Assembly (NCBI GenBank): GCA_002722995.1 | Contig: PBNF01000028.1 | Span: forward strand, 1-64,000 | Length of the DNA: 64,000 nt | Source of the DNA: Legionellales bacterium | GTDB lineage: Bacteria > Pseudomonadota > Gammaproteobacteria > Comchoanobacterales > Comchoanobacteraceae | Direction: 5' to 3' | Notes under the pieces: generated by a model | Seen by the model: the letters and a program-made list of their open reading frames with translations, nothing else | What the model was told of the DNA's origin: nothing | Database searches by the model: none | Position numbers and translations under genes: made by a program | Part shown: in pieces, positions 15,949 to 25,096 of the stretch | How the letters are laid out: each line of letters opens with the position of its first letter | How positions within the stretch are numbered: the first letter of the stretch is position 1

Positions 15949-17119
15949 AAAACTTTTTGGATGATACAGACTTTCTTTTTAAAATCCAGCAACTCACAAA
16001 TAACAATAAGTACATCACCATGTAAAATTGTGAAGCCAGCACCGTTAAAAACCAATACGCTTGATTTAATGTTGGAAAGTAAAGAAAAATCAAACACAAC
16101 ACCCCAACCACAAGCGCCTGTAAATATAAGATCATCACTGGGGCGCCTTGTTGATTTTGAGCGGCAAAGCATTGAGGCAAATAACCTGATTGCGCAGCAA
16201 TCAATAAGCCTCTTGCCGGCGCAATGATCCAATTATTGACAGCACCTAAACCTCCAACCACCAACATCAAGGCCATTAAAGGTAGGTATGAAGCCATATG
16301 ATACTGATCTAAAAAGATTTTAAAAGCTTCGATCACACCCGAAACTAAATTAATTGAATGCTTTGGCAAAACCGCTGCAACTGACAATGAGCCTAAAATT
16401 AAAATAAACACAATACTAAAAGCGGATAGCAGCAATGCTTTTGGATAAGTTTGAGCGGGGCGATGTACGTCTTGAGCATGTACGGTGACAACTTCAACAC
16501 CGCATAATGATAAAGCAATTCCACTTAGAGACATTAAGTAAGCAGTGTTAGATATATCCGGCATCCAGCTACTCCAGGTCACATGCAGATAAAGGGGCTG
16601 TCCTTGTATTAAGGACAATCCGCCTAAAAAAATCACTAAGCCCATAGGAATAATTAAACCTAGCCAAGTGCAGATCACACTAAAGCGCGCTGAAGCAAAC
16701 ATACCTTTTAAATTTAATCCTGTCATGAGCCCAAATATAGCAATAATTGTACTCGCTAAAACAGTTTTATGATGAATCCATTGAGGTGCAACCACATAAA
16801 ATAATGTTCCAACAATAAAAGATAAAATCGTTGGATACCAAATTACATTTTCAATCCATTGAAGCCAAATTGCATATAATCCCCAGTGAGGTCCAAGCGC
16901 CCTAGAGACCCAAGCAAAAACGCCACCTTCACCCTCAAAATGAGAAGATAGCTCTGCAGAAACCAAAGCCACGGGGAGTAAGAAAGTAGCTCCCGCAAGT
17001 ATATAATACCCAACTAAAACTTCACCAAATAAGGCAGCTGAAGGCAAGTTTCTCAAGCTCGCCACAGACACTACAGTTAACATCACTACAGACCAAAATT
17101 TAATTTTCTGATGGTTCAT
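15743..17119 (-). CDS. Amino-acid permease of the APC superfamily
   Basis: A 458-residue protein with about 12 membrane spans. It opens with SVVMLTVVSVASLRNLPSAA, followed by EGGVFAWVSRALGPHWG, a signature of the glutamate/GABA-antiporter (GadC-like) and YjeM-type branch of the amino acid-polyamine-organocation family. It likely moves an amino acid across the inner membrane; the substrate is not set by the sequence. The gene follows nadA on the same strand with a nine-base gap, so the two are probably co-transcribed. Its last 206 bases, including the final membrane span, overlap the 3' end of the convergent L,D-transpeptidase gene. Confidence 0.85.
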   Translation of the reverse strand: MNHQKIKFWSVVMLTVVSVASLRNLPSAALFGEVLVGYYILAGATFLLPVALVSAELSSHFEGEGGVFAWVSRALGPHWGLYAIWLQWIENVIWYPTILSFIVGTLFYVVAPQWIHHKTVLASTIIAIFGLMTGLNLKGMFASARFSVICTWLGLIIPMGLVIFLGGLSLIQGQPLYLHVTWSSWMPDISNTAYLMSLSGIALSLCGVEVVTVHAQDVHRPAQTYPKALLLSAFSIVFILILGSLSVAAVLPKHSINLVSGVIEAFKIFLDQYHMASYLPLMALMLVVGGLGAVNNWIIAPARGLLIAAQSGYLPQCFAAQNQQGAPVMILYLQALVVGVLCLIFLYFPTLNQAYWFLTVLASQFYMVMYLLLFVSCWILKRKSVSSKKFSIPGGIWGTRWVCVIGGSAVVGIFLVGFLPPEDMQFGGHLKYHLSLILSLILLSVPPFLLKRFGSDSP

Positions 17120-17128
17120 CGTTTGCCC

Positions 17129-18100
17129 TTATAGTTGACGATTAAGATAATTGTTTTTGAAACTTAACATACGCGCCAATGGCCGTGAAGCACGATCAAT
17201 TAATGCTTCATCCAAATAAATTTCGTGACCGGGCTGGTTGAAAACTTCTTCGATTTTTTCAACTGAATTCATCTGCATCCATGGGCATGAACCACATGCT
17301 TGGCATGTTGCGTGACGACCGGTGGTCGGTGCTAAAATCAGTTGCTTATCCGGCGCAGCTGCTTGCATCGCATAAAACAACCCCTGATCTGTTGCCACAA
17401 TAAAAATCTTTTCAGATCTAGATTGAACTGCCGATAATAAATGCTGAGTAGATCCAACGACATCTGCTAATTCAATCACATTTAAAGGAGATTCAGGGTG
17501 AACTAAGATCGCTGCTTCAGGGTGCCGTGCTTTAAGATCAATTAACGATTGAGCCTGGAATTCTCGATGCACAATGCATTCGCCTTCCCACAATTTCATA
17601 TCTGCACCTGTTTTGTGCTGGACATAACGCCCTAAATGCTGATCAGGCGCCCATAGAATAGATTGACCTCGTTCGTGCAAATGTTGAACCACTTCAAGGG
17701 CAATAGATGAAGTGACGACCCAGTCAGCTTGCGCTTTGATTGCTGCTGATGTATTGGCATATACCACAACCGTTCGATCAGGATGGTGTGACTTCCATGT
17801 TTTAAAATCATCACTTGGACAGCCTTCATCTAATGAACATGTCGCTTCTAGTGTTGGCATCAAGACTCGTTTATCTGGACTAAGAATTTTTGCAGTTTCA
17901 CCCATGAATCGAACACCACATACAATTAAAGTCTTGGCTGGATGTTCTGCACCAAATCGTGCCATCTCTAAAGAGTCTGCAACAATACCACCCGTGTCTT
18001 GAGCCAATTGTTGAATTTCAGCATTTACATAATAATGCGCAATCAATATAGCCTGCTCTTTTGAGAGCAGTGTCTGAATCGAAGATTGATTTACCATCAT
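17129..18100 (-). CDS. nadA: Quinolinate synthase NadA
   Basis: A 323-residue quinolinate synthase, which condenses iminoaspartate with dihydroxyacetone phosphate in de novo NAD synthesis. The three cysteine regions that hold the 4Fe-4S cluster are present: [10 protein letters not shown] near residue 88, WEGECIVH in the middle and [10 protein letters not shown] near the end. [10 protein letters not shown] at the N-terminus and the conserved TTGRHATC also fit. nadB and nadC are not in the window. The downstream permease gene starts nine bases after the stop, suggesting an operon. Upstream on the other strand is the lipoprotein gene at 18241. Confidence 0.95.
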   Translation of the reverse strand: MMVNQSSIQTLLSKEQAILIAHYYVNAEIQQLAQDTGGIVADSLEMARFGAEHPAKTLIVCGVRFMGETAKILSPDKRVLMPTLEATCSLDEGCPSDDFKTWKSHHPDRTVVVYANTSAAIKAQADWVVTSSIALEVVQHLHERGQSILWAPDQHLGRYVQHKTGADMKLWEGECIVHREFQAQSLIDLKARHPEAAILVHPESPLNVIELADVVGSTQHLLSAVQSRSEKIFIVATDQGLFYAMQAAAPDKQLILAPTTGRHATCQACGSCPWMQMNSVEKIEEVFNQPGHEIYLDEALIDRASRPLARMLSFKNNYLNRQL

Positions 18101-18240
18101 TAAATTTAACTCAATGAAATAGGGATGATTTTATCATATAAACACTCAAAAGAGAAACAAGATTAAAGCATTAAAAATTTGATTCATTATACCTATCATG
18201 ATTAAATTACACTTAGAACTGACCTTAAAGGGATTTTAAA

Positions 18241-19212
18241 GTGCTATCGACTCGATTGACCTATTTTTTAATCTTTTCCATACTGTGCACTGCTTGCTCA
18301 AATCAAGCTCAATATCAGACACCCATCAAACTGACTTTAACTTCAAAGGCAAAGACAACCTCATTGACTCAGTCTCCAAAGCGACATCCTACTTTTGACA
18401 AAGGCCTTTATCTTCAACAATCGATCTTCGAGGAACCTCGGCGATTTAAGCAATTATTAAAACGAGCTCAACAATACCATATCAATAGTTTTATTGTTGA
18501 TTTAGATCGCATGACACCTCGCACGGCTCAGCATATTAAAATCATGCATACCCATCATATGCGGTATATCGCACGTATCGTTGTTTTCCCTCATGGCGGA
18601 ACTGTTGAGCAAGTCAATACCCCTCATATTTGGCAACAACATTGGGACAGGATTGAAAAAGTCCTTCAAGCCCAAGCCGATGCCATTCAGCTTGACTACA
18701 TACGTTATCGATCAGATTCTCAACCAGACGCTCATAAAACTCAAAAAATACTCCAGATTATTCAATGGTACAAAGAAAAAATAAAGCCCTATCAAACATC
18801 ACTTCAAGCGGCTTTATTTGGTGTCACGGCTTTTCATCCCTCAATGCGAATTGGGCAAGATCTTAGCTTGTTTTCGAATACATTAGATGTTGTATGCCCT
18901 ATGGTATACCCTTCACACTGGGAACCTTATGAGCATTATAGTTATCGTCCCTATCGAACGGTACTGAACGCTGTCATTAACATTAGAAAAAAACTCCCTC
19001 ATCACCCCTTAAAAGTGATCCCTTATATTGAAATGTATAATTATCGAATCAAGCACACTTCAGCAGAAACAAAAGCCTATATTTTGAAGCAAATCCACGC
19101 AGCACAAGACAGTGGTTCAGATGGGTGGTATGCTTGGAGTGCCTCTAACTATTATGCCCCCCTATTTGAAGCGCTAGAGAATGATTCAAGACAATCCTTA
19201 CAATCAGAATAA
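18241..19212 (+). CDS. Lipoprotein with a putative glycoside-hydrolase (DUF4015-like) fold
   Basis: A 323-residue protein starting at GTG, with AAAGGG nine bases upstream. The N-terminus is a lipoprotein signal: a hydrophobic stretch ending LCTAC, so Cys19 or Cys-near-19 would be lipidated. The body matches the DUF4015 family of putative TIM-barrel hydrolases: FDKGLYL at the first strand, INSFIVDLD, RYIARIVVFP, AIQLDYIRYR with a probable acid residue, VVCPMVYPSHW, and the final GWYAWSASNYY. The family is related to alpha-amylase-type hydrolases, but its substrate is unknown; a cell-wall or extracellular polysaccharide is possible. It is a single gene with a long non-coding stretch downstream. 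Confidence 0.7.
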   Translation: MLSTRLTYFLIFSILCTACSNQAQYQTPIKLTLTSKAKTTSLTQSPKRHPTFDKGLYLQQSIFEEPRRFKQLLKRAQQYHINSFIVDLDRMTPRTAQHIKIMHTHHMRYIARIVVFPHGGTVEQVNTPHIWQQHWDRIEKVLQAQADAIQLDYIRYRSDSQPDAHKTQKILQIIQWYKEKIKPYQTSLQAALFGVTAFHPSMRIGQDLSLFSNTLDVVCPMVYPSHWEPYEHYSYRPYRTVLNAVINIRKKLPHHPLKVIPYIEMYNYRIKHTSAETKAYILKQIHAAQDSGSDGWYAWSASNYYAPLFEALENDSRQSLQSE

Positions 19213-19588
19213 AAGCTTCATTCAGAAAGAGGTTCTATATAAAACCTTAACTGGCTTAACATCATATTGTCTATCCCAAGCAGTCAATCATGTTGAACTT
19301 TTATGGGGAAATTGACGGTAGAATCAGCCCGATCACTCAATGACTCAGTATCGCCAAGGACATATGAGTGATAGCTCTTAATCAAAAAACACCCAAGCCA
19401 GGATCACCTTAGGGGACTTCTACATTAACCACAGTCACTTAGAATGCTATTTCTCTCAGACTCGAAAATACTGTTACAGTTTAGACCAATAATTGACTCA
19501 TTTAAATTAAACCGCTGAGTGCTGATTGACCCATCCTTTCTGAAAGTCATATTCCAGACAAAGATTGCATCGTCTACTATGAGCGCCT
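19213..19588. other. Non-coding stretch of 376 bp, possibly holding a gene remnant
   Basis: No gene, RNA or clear terminator recognised. From about 19383 to 19491 a stop-bounded frame without a start codon reads ...ITLGDFYINHSHLECYF..., which looks protein-like in composition and could be the end of a decayed gene. I could not assign it to a family. Confidence 0.35.
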
Positions 19589-20755
19589 TTAATTTGACTT
19601 AATCGGGCAATATTTAAGCACTAAAGCGCCTAGGAGGCCTGAAATCAGTGAGCCTGAAAATACGCCTATACGCACCCAATTTTGAGTGACTCCAATAGGA
19701 TCATCGTACGCCAGTGTGCCTAAAAACAAACTCATTGTAAAACCAATTCCACACAATAAAGACACCCCCCAAATACCATACCAAGATACTTCTTTAGGTC
19801 GAGTAGCAATGCCTAAATAATCAGCAATCCAGACACAACTCACAATACCTAATTGTTTACCGACACTCAAACCCAGCATAATCCCCAATGGGATCGGCAT
19901 CCAAAGCACTTGCCAATTGGTTTGAGTCAAATCAATACCTGCATTGAATAACGCAAATAGCGGCATGACTAAGAAAGCAACCCAAGGATGTAAAGCATGT
20001 TCAACTCGCTCAGACAAACATCGCCCAGAACGATTAAATGGCAGTGCCATTGCAAACGCCACCCCTGCAAGGGTTGCATGAACTCCGGATTTTAAAACAC
20101 ACACCCATAAAATAAGACCGATCCATAAATACGGTGATAAGGTCTTAACATTACGATATCGTAAATAGCATAAAACCAAAAGGCACAACCCAGCTGAACA
20201 CAACATCCACCACGCAATGGCCTCAGTATAATAAATAGCAATAATCAGTATGCCCGCTAAATCATCAAAAATAGCAATTGCAGCTAACAACACCTTTAAC
20301 TGAATGGGGATTTTTTTCCCAAATAAGCTCATCACGCCTAATGAAAAAGCAATATCTGTTGCTGTTGGAATAGCCCAGCCTTCTAAAGCGTGTGCACCTA
20401 ATGGATGCACACAATAATAAAAAATAATTGCAGGCACCAACATTCCCCCTACTGCTGCAATACCTGGTAATAAACGTTGGGTGGTGCTACGCAACGTCCC
20501 TACTTTCATTTCTCGCTTAATTTCAAGTGAAACCAAGCAAAAAAAGATTGCCATCAAACCTTCATTGACCCAAAGCAATAAAGGTTTTGATAACCCAATA
20601 CCATTGACCATCACAGATAAGTTAAAGTTAACAACATGTTGATAATACTGAGACAGGCTGGAATTACTCAGCCATAAAGCAAAGACAGCAGCTAACATTA
20701 AAATCAGCCCACTTGAGCTTTCCAAACGAATAAATTCTTTAAATTGGTTCAACAT
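19589..20755 (-). CDS. nhaA: Na+/H+ antiporter NhaA
   Basis: A 388-residue protein, the usual length for NhaA, with 12 spans. The ion-binding pair is visible as AIFDDLAG in span 5, and TATDIAFSLG in span 4 holds another conserved Asp. It exchanges internal Na+ for two external H+ and protects against sodium and alkaline pH. It stands alone, transcribed towards the empty region at 19213-19588; another antiporter gene lies 1.1 kb away on the other strand. Confidence 0.95.
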   Translation of the reverse strand: MLNQFKEFIRLESSSGLILMLAAVFALWLSNSSLSQYYQHVVNFNLSVMVNGIGLSKPLLLWVNEGLMAIFFCLVSLEIKREMKVGTLRSTTQRLLPGIAAVGGMLVPAIIFYYCVHPLGAHALEGWAIPTATDIAFSLGVMSLFGKKIPIQLKVLLAAIAIFDDLAGILIIAIYYTEAIAWWMLCSAGLCLLVLCYLRYRNVKTLSPYLWIGLILWVCVLKSGVHATLAGVAFAMALPFNRSGRCLSERVEHALHPWVAFLVMPLFALFNAGIDLTQTNWQVLWMPIPLGIMLGLSVGKQLGIVSCVWIADYLGIATRPKEVSWYGIWGVSLLCGIGFTMSLFLGTLAYDDPIGVTQNWVRIGVFSGSLISGLLGALVLKYCPIKSN

Positions 20756-20887
20756 CCTATCACCTACCTTTCAATTCCATGAAATTTAAAATAGTCTAAT
20801 CGATTACAACTTATATTTAAATATTGAACACATCAGACAACTACTATATATTAAATATTTGTTTAATAATCTTATAGATTCGACGTC

Positions 20888-21811
20888 ATGATGATGGAAA
20901 TGATAGAAACGATATTAAAACATGCTACAGCACTTCCTCAAAAGATTATATTTATTGTGGGAAATCATGTAAAACAAAATACCCTTTCATCTGTTTTTTT
21001 CGGGATTGCAACCTTTTACTTCTTTGGATTTTGGATCGCTGTCATGGCAGTTCCCATCACTGCCCTCTCTTTACAAGCTTTAAATTGGAGTGTTGAAAAA
21101 ACTCATGATGTTCTAGAATTTTTAAGAAACCGTAACTCACCTCGATTAAAAGCGTTTTTGAAGGCCTTAGAACATTCTTTAGACATTGTTTCAAAATGCA
21201 TTGCACGTGTTGCTTTATTTGTTGTCTTTCTACTGTTAGCCCCTGCTGTAATATTTATAAGGCAATTTTGGAGTTCTTTGCTATACTTATTGAATTGGCT
21301 TATATCAAAAAATGACTCTAGCCCTCTTGATCAGAATCAAAAAAAATCCTTTTTTCTTATGTTTACTATACAAGCTTTTACCTTCATGTTAATGAATTAC
21401 CATATTCCAACCCCTATCTTTGACATACCTGTATTATTTTATCTGTTTTGCTTTTTTGCATTGGCCCATGATATTTACACGCAAAACTCAGAATCTTACA
21501 AACCCTTCTTACCAATACAGGTTGACGATAATTTAACTGTAAATGGTTTATTAGAAACATCTATAAAAAATTTGAGCACAGCTATTACTGCACTAGAACA
21601 CGCTTCACTTAAATTTATTCCTTTGGGCCCAAACACTCAGAGCCTATCTCAGGATCAAGGAGAAACACACACTGAGCTTCCTTCTGAGAGGCAAGTCATG
21701 TCCCTCTTATCATCTCTTTTCAATCAAAATTCCCAGCCGCCTACTCCAGTGCAGCAAGAAGATTCAAGTCGAGAAGATGCGGCATCAAAAACTCAACCTG
21801 GATGTTCGTAA
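20888..21811 (+). CDS. Unrecognised membrane protein with a disordered C-terminus
   Basis: A 307-residue protein I cannot place. Residues about 33-75 hold two hydrophobic segments (FFGIATFYFFGFWIAV), another pair lies at about 120-150, and a third at about 165-205. The last 90 residues are polar and rich in Ser, Gln and Pro, ending QPGCS. Charged stretches between the hydrophobic segments (FLRNRNSPRLKAF) suggest a cytosolic loop. Composition and layout resemble the effector-like membrane proteins elsewhere in this window, but no motif supports a function. It is followed 43 bp downstream by the antiporter gene on the same strand and may be co-transcribed. Confidence 0.6.
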   Translation: MMMEMIETILKHATALPQKIIFIVGNHVKQNTLSSVFFGIATFYFFGFWIAVMAVPITALSLQALNWSVEKTHDVLEFLRNRNSPRLKAFLKALEHSLDIVSKCIARVALFVVFLLLAPAVIFIRQFWSSLLYLLNWLISKNDSSPLDQNQKKSFFLMFTIQAFTFMLMNYHIPTPIFDIPVLFYLFCFFALAHDIYTQNSESYKPFLPIQVDDNLTVNGLLETSIKNLSTAITALEHASLKFIPLGPNTQSLSQDQGETHTELPSERQVMSLLSSLFNQNSQPPTPVQQEDSSREDAASKTQPGCS

Positions 21812-21854
21812 CTCAAAAGTTCCATCATGAACAATCGTTAAGGAATACCTCACT

Positions 21855-23114
21855 ATGGATTGGATGAATATTACAAGTTGTATTCTCTTACTTTCTGTTG
21901 GCTTAACCATTTTCAATCAAAAATATCTCAAAGCACCCACCACAATTGCAGTGATGTCTGCCACACTAATCTTGTCTTTGATCTTAATATTAATCGAACA
22001 TTTTTTTCATCTCAATCAAAGCCAATATCTGATTGAACTGTTCTCAAAAATTGATTTTTCTCAAATACTGTTGCGTGGCATGCTAGGTTATTTATTGTTT
22101 GCAGGCGCACTTCATATCAACCCCACTGACTTCAAATCATCTTTCACTGAAATTTTAACGTTATCCACCTTAAGTACTTTGCTATCGACCCTTTTAATTG
22201 CCTGGATGACCTTTATTTTAACAACTTACCTCAATGCCATATTTTCAATACCACTTCATTTATCATGGATCGCTTGTTTATTATTTGGTGCATTAATATC
22301 TCCTACAGACCCTATCGCTGTTCTGGGGGTTTTAAAAACACTTAATGCCCCTAAATCCATTAGCACTAAAATGGCAGGCGAATCTTTATTCAATGATGGC
22401 GTAGGGATTGTTCTATTTTTAAGCATTTATCAATTAGCGTATACTCCTGCGGCTCAATTAAATTTTTCTGATATCAGCTATTTATTTTTAAAACAATCAG
22501 GCGGTGGTATATTATTTGGCTGGCTTTTAGGGCTGATCACTCAACATTTTATTCAAACTACACAAGGCCCTAAATTACATATTTTAATTACACTAGCACT
22601 TGTAACAGCTGGCTATACATTTGCAGATCAAATTGGCGTCTCAGGCCCATTAGCCATGGTCATTTTAGGCATGATGCTTAATCAAAAAACTGCCATATAT
22701 CAACTCCCCCCTCAATCCAAACAACTACTACATCAATTCTGGGAACTGATCGATGAACTCCTTAATATTGTGTTATTTTCTTTAATTGCTATTGAGCTTA
22801 TCCTTTTAAAAATTTCAATCCCATCTTGCTTGTTAATGATATTGATCATTCCCATCGTTTTGTGCGCACGCTGGATTACCGTACTAATCCCCATCCGATC
22901 TCTAAATTTATTTAAAAGACAACATCCATATACCGTTGAAATACTCGTTTGGGGTGGATTGCGTGGTGGCTTAGCGGTTGCAATGGCTCTTTCATTACCC
23001 GATACAGCGGATCGTAATTTAATCTTATTGCTCACTTACGCAGTTGTAACCTTCTCAATTGTTGTTCAAGGATCGACGATTCCTAAGCTCGTCAAAAAAA
23101 GATTTTTAACCTAA
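21855..23114 (+). CDS. Na+/H+ antiporter of the CPA1 (NhaP-like) family
   Basis: A 419-residue protein with about 12 spans. SPTDPIAVLGVLK and GESLFNDGVGIVLF are the hallmark CPA1 segments, with the Asp of FND as the probable ion-binding residue; RGGLAVAMALSLP near the end is also typical. It exchanges Na+ (or K+) for H+ across the inner membrane. A slipin gene follows 49 bp downstream on the same strand. Together with nhaA, this gives two sodium/proton antiporters in 3.5 kb. Confidence 0.9.
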   Translation: MDWMNITSCILLLSVGLTIFNQKYLKAPTTIAVMSATLILSLILILIEHFFHLNQSQYLIELFSKIDFSQILLRGMLGYLLFAGALHINPTDFKSSFTEILTLSTLSTLLSTLLIAWMTFILTTYLNAIFSIPLHLSWIACLLFGALISPTDPIAVLGVLKTLNAPKSISTKMAGESLFNDGVGIVLFLSIYQLAYTPAAQLNFSDISYLFLKQSGGGILFGWLLGLITQHFIQTTQGPKLHILITLALVTAGYTFADQIGVSGPLAMVILGMMLNQKTAIYQLPPQSKQLLHQFWELIDELLNIVLFSLIAIELILLKISIPSCLLMILIIPIVLCARWITVLIPIRSLNLFKRQHPYTVEILVWGGLRGGLAVAMALSLPDTADRNLILLLTYAVVTFSIVVQGSTIPKLVKKRFLT

Positions 23115-23163
23115 TGTCTTCTTTTCGGTCTATACTAAAGAAAATTGTTAATAGGAATGCCTC

Positions 23164-23922
23164 ATGCTCGAACTCTTTATCTTAGCATTACTCCTGATTC
23201 TTCTTGCCAATAGTATTCGCATTTTAAAAGAATATGAACGCGGTGTTGTTTTTACACTGGGCCGATTCACAAGCGTTAAAGGCCCAGGTTTGATTATTTT
23301 AATTCCTATTATCCAACAAATGACACGCGTTAGTTTAAGAACGGTTGTGATGGATGTTCCTGCTCAAGATGTTATTTCTAAAGACAACGTTTCGGTTCGT
23401 GTGAACGCAGTGGTTTATTTTTATGTTGAAAATCCAGAACCCGCTATTTTAAAAGTCGAAAACTTTTTACAGGCAACCAGCCAACTTGCACAGACATCGC
23501 TGCGCTCAGTGCTAGGGGAACATGAACTTGATGAGATGTTATCTAAGCGTGATAGTTTAAATAATACCATCCGTAACATTTTAGATGAGCAAACCGATGT
23601 TTGGGGCATCAAGGTCACACATGTAGAAATTAAAGACATTGATATCAATGAAACCATGATTCGAGCAATCGCAAAACAGGCTGAAGCAGAACGCTCAAGG
23701 CGCGCCAAAGTTATTCATGCTGAAGGTGAAGTTCAAGCCGCAAAACAGCTCGCTGAAGCTGCACACATTCTCTCTAAAACGCCTCAATCAATACAACTAC
23801 GAACCTTACAAACGTTGTCTGATATTGCAAATGAAAAGACTTCAACCATTGTATTGCCCATTGAGCTTTCTTCAAAACTATTAGGCAATAGTGATCCTCA
23901 CTATACTGAATCAAAAGATTGA
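23164..23922 (+). CDS. Slipin (SPFH/stomatin-like membrane protein)
   Basis: A 252-residue stomatin/prohibitin homologue: an N-terminal membrane segment, [17 protein letters not shown], the SPFH domain with [11 protein letters not shown], and a coiled C-terminal part with Ala/Glu repeats ([17 protein letters not shown]). Slipins form oligomers in membrane microdomains and often act with an NfeD-type protease, but no nfeD is next to this gene. It follows the CPA1 antiporter gene by 49 bp and is ended by a strong hairpin. Confidence 0.9.
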   Translation: MLELFILALLLILLANSIRILKEYERGVVFTLGRFTSVKGPGLIILIPIIQQMTRVSLRTVVMDVPAQDVISKDNVSVRVNAVVYFYVENPEPAILKVENFLQATSQLAQTSLRSVLGEHELDEMLSKRDSLNNTIRNILDEQTDVWGIKVTHVEIKDIDINETMIRAIAKQAEAERSRRAKVIHAEGEVQAAKQLAEAAHILSKTPQSIQLRTLQTLSDIANEKTSTIVLPIELSSKLLGNSDPHYTESKD

Positions 23923-23930
23923 ATAAAAAA

Positions 23931-23958
23931 AATAAGCCAAGCGATTGCCTGGCTTATT
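23931..23958. terminator. Bidirectional rho-independent terminator between slipin and nrdB
   Basis: A nine-base stem, AATAAGCCA (23931-23939) with TGGCTTATT (23950-23958), has T-runs on both strands: TTATTTT on the plus strand and TTATTTTTTTTATT on the minus strand. A second small hairpin, CTGCGC-CTTT-GCGCAG, lies at 23971-23986, nearer nrdB. Confidence 0.85.
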
Positions 23959-24001
23959 TTCCCCCCTAAGCTGCGCCTTTGCGCAGAAAAATCAAAAAAC
24001 A

Positions 24002-25084
24002 TTAATCTTCATCATCCCAGTCTAATGTCCCACCTGTTTGGTATTCGATGACACGGGTCTCAAAGAAGTTTTTCTCTTTCTTTAAATCCAAAACTTCACT
24101 CATCCAAGGGAATGGATTTTTAGCGTTCTCATACAAAGGCGTTAGGCCAATTTGAGATAGACGTCGATTCGCAATGAACTTTAAGTACTCAGAAAACATT
24201 TCAGCATTAAGCCCCAGAATACCACGCGGCATCGTATCATAAGCATACTGTGTTTCTAATTTAACACCTTCTTCGACAATACCTTTAATTTCAGTTTGAA
24301 AAGCTTCAGTCCATAAAGAAGGATTTTCAATTTTAATTTGGTTAATCACATCAATACCAAAGTTCAAGTGCATGGATTCATCTCTCAAAATATATTGGAA
24401 CTGCTCTGCTGTACCCACCATTTTATTACGGCGCCCCATTGCTAACACTTGAACAAACCCAACATAGAAGAAGATACCTTCGAACACAACATAGAATGCA
24501 ATTAAGTCTCTGAGCAATCTTTGATCCGCTTCAGGTGTGCCTGTTTGGAATGTTGGATCACTTAGGCTTTGAGTAAACTGCAAAGACCATGCTGATTTAA
24601 CTGACACCGCTGGCACTTCCCGATACATATTGAAAATTTCAGACTCATCCATGCCTAAGCTTTCGATCACATGTTGGTAAGCATGTGTATGTAAAGCTTC
24701 TTCAAACGCTTGTCTTAATAAATATTGTCTGCACTCTGGATTAGTGATTTGACGATACACAGCCAAAACTAAATTATTTGCAACCAAAGAATCCGCTGTA
24801 GAGAAAAAACCAAGGTTACGCTTAATAATAGTTCGCTCATCTTCAGTTAACCCATTAGGGTCTTTCCACAATGCAATATCTGCTGCCATACTAATTTCAT
24901 TGGGCATCCAATGATTTGCACAGCCGGCTAAATACTTCTCCCAAGCCCAGGTATATTTAATTGGAACCAGTTGATTTAAATCTGATCTGCAATTAATCAT
25001 TTGTTTATCATCAACTTTAGGGGGCGGTGCTCCCATTTCAATTTCAAGGCCGCTGATACGTTCTTTTGTCATGGTTTCCATCAT
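24002..25084 (-). CDS. nrdB: Class Ia ribonucleotide reductase, small (radical) subunit
   Basis: A 360-residue protein that houses the di-iron tyrosyl radical for reduction of ribonucleotides. The metal ligands and radical site are visible: [10 protein letters not shown] with the first Asp, [12 protein letters not shown] with Glu, His and the radical Tyr, and [13 protein letters not shown] with the second Glu and His. The C-terminal tail that docks on the large subunit ends LDWDDED. The Tyr is present, so this is not the Tyr-less class Ic type of Chlamydia. It follows nrdA by 12 bases on the same strand, and AGGAG precedes the start. Confidence 0.95.
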   Translation of the reverse strand: MMETMTKERISGLEIEMGAPPPKVDDKQMINCRSDLNQLVPIKYTWAWEKYLAGCANHWMPNEISMAADIALWKDPNGLTEDERTIIKRNLGFFSTADSLVANNLVLAVYRQITNPECRQYLLRQAFEEALHTHAYQHVIESLGMDESEIFNMYREVPAVSVKSAWSLQFTQSLSDPTFQTGTPEADQRLLRDLIAFYVVFEGIFFYVGFVQVLAMGRRNKMVGTAEQFQYILRDESMHLNFGIDVINQIKIENPSLWTEAFQTEIKGIVEEGVKLETQYAYDTMPRGILGLNAEMFSEYLKFIANRRLSQIGLTPLYENAKNPFPWMSEVLDLKKEKNFFETRVIEYQTGGTLDWDDED

Positions 25085-25096
25085 CTTTCTCCTCAG

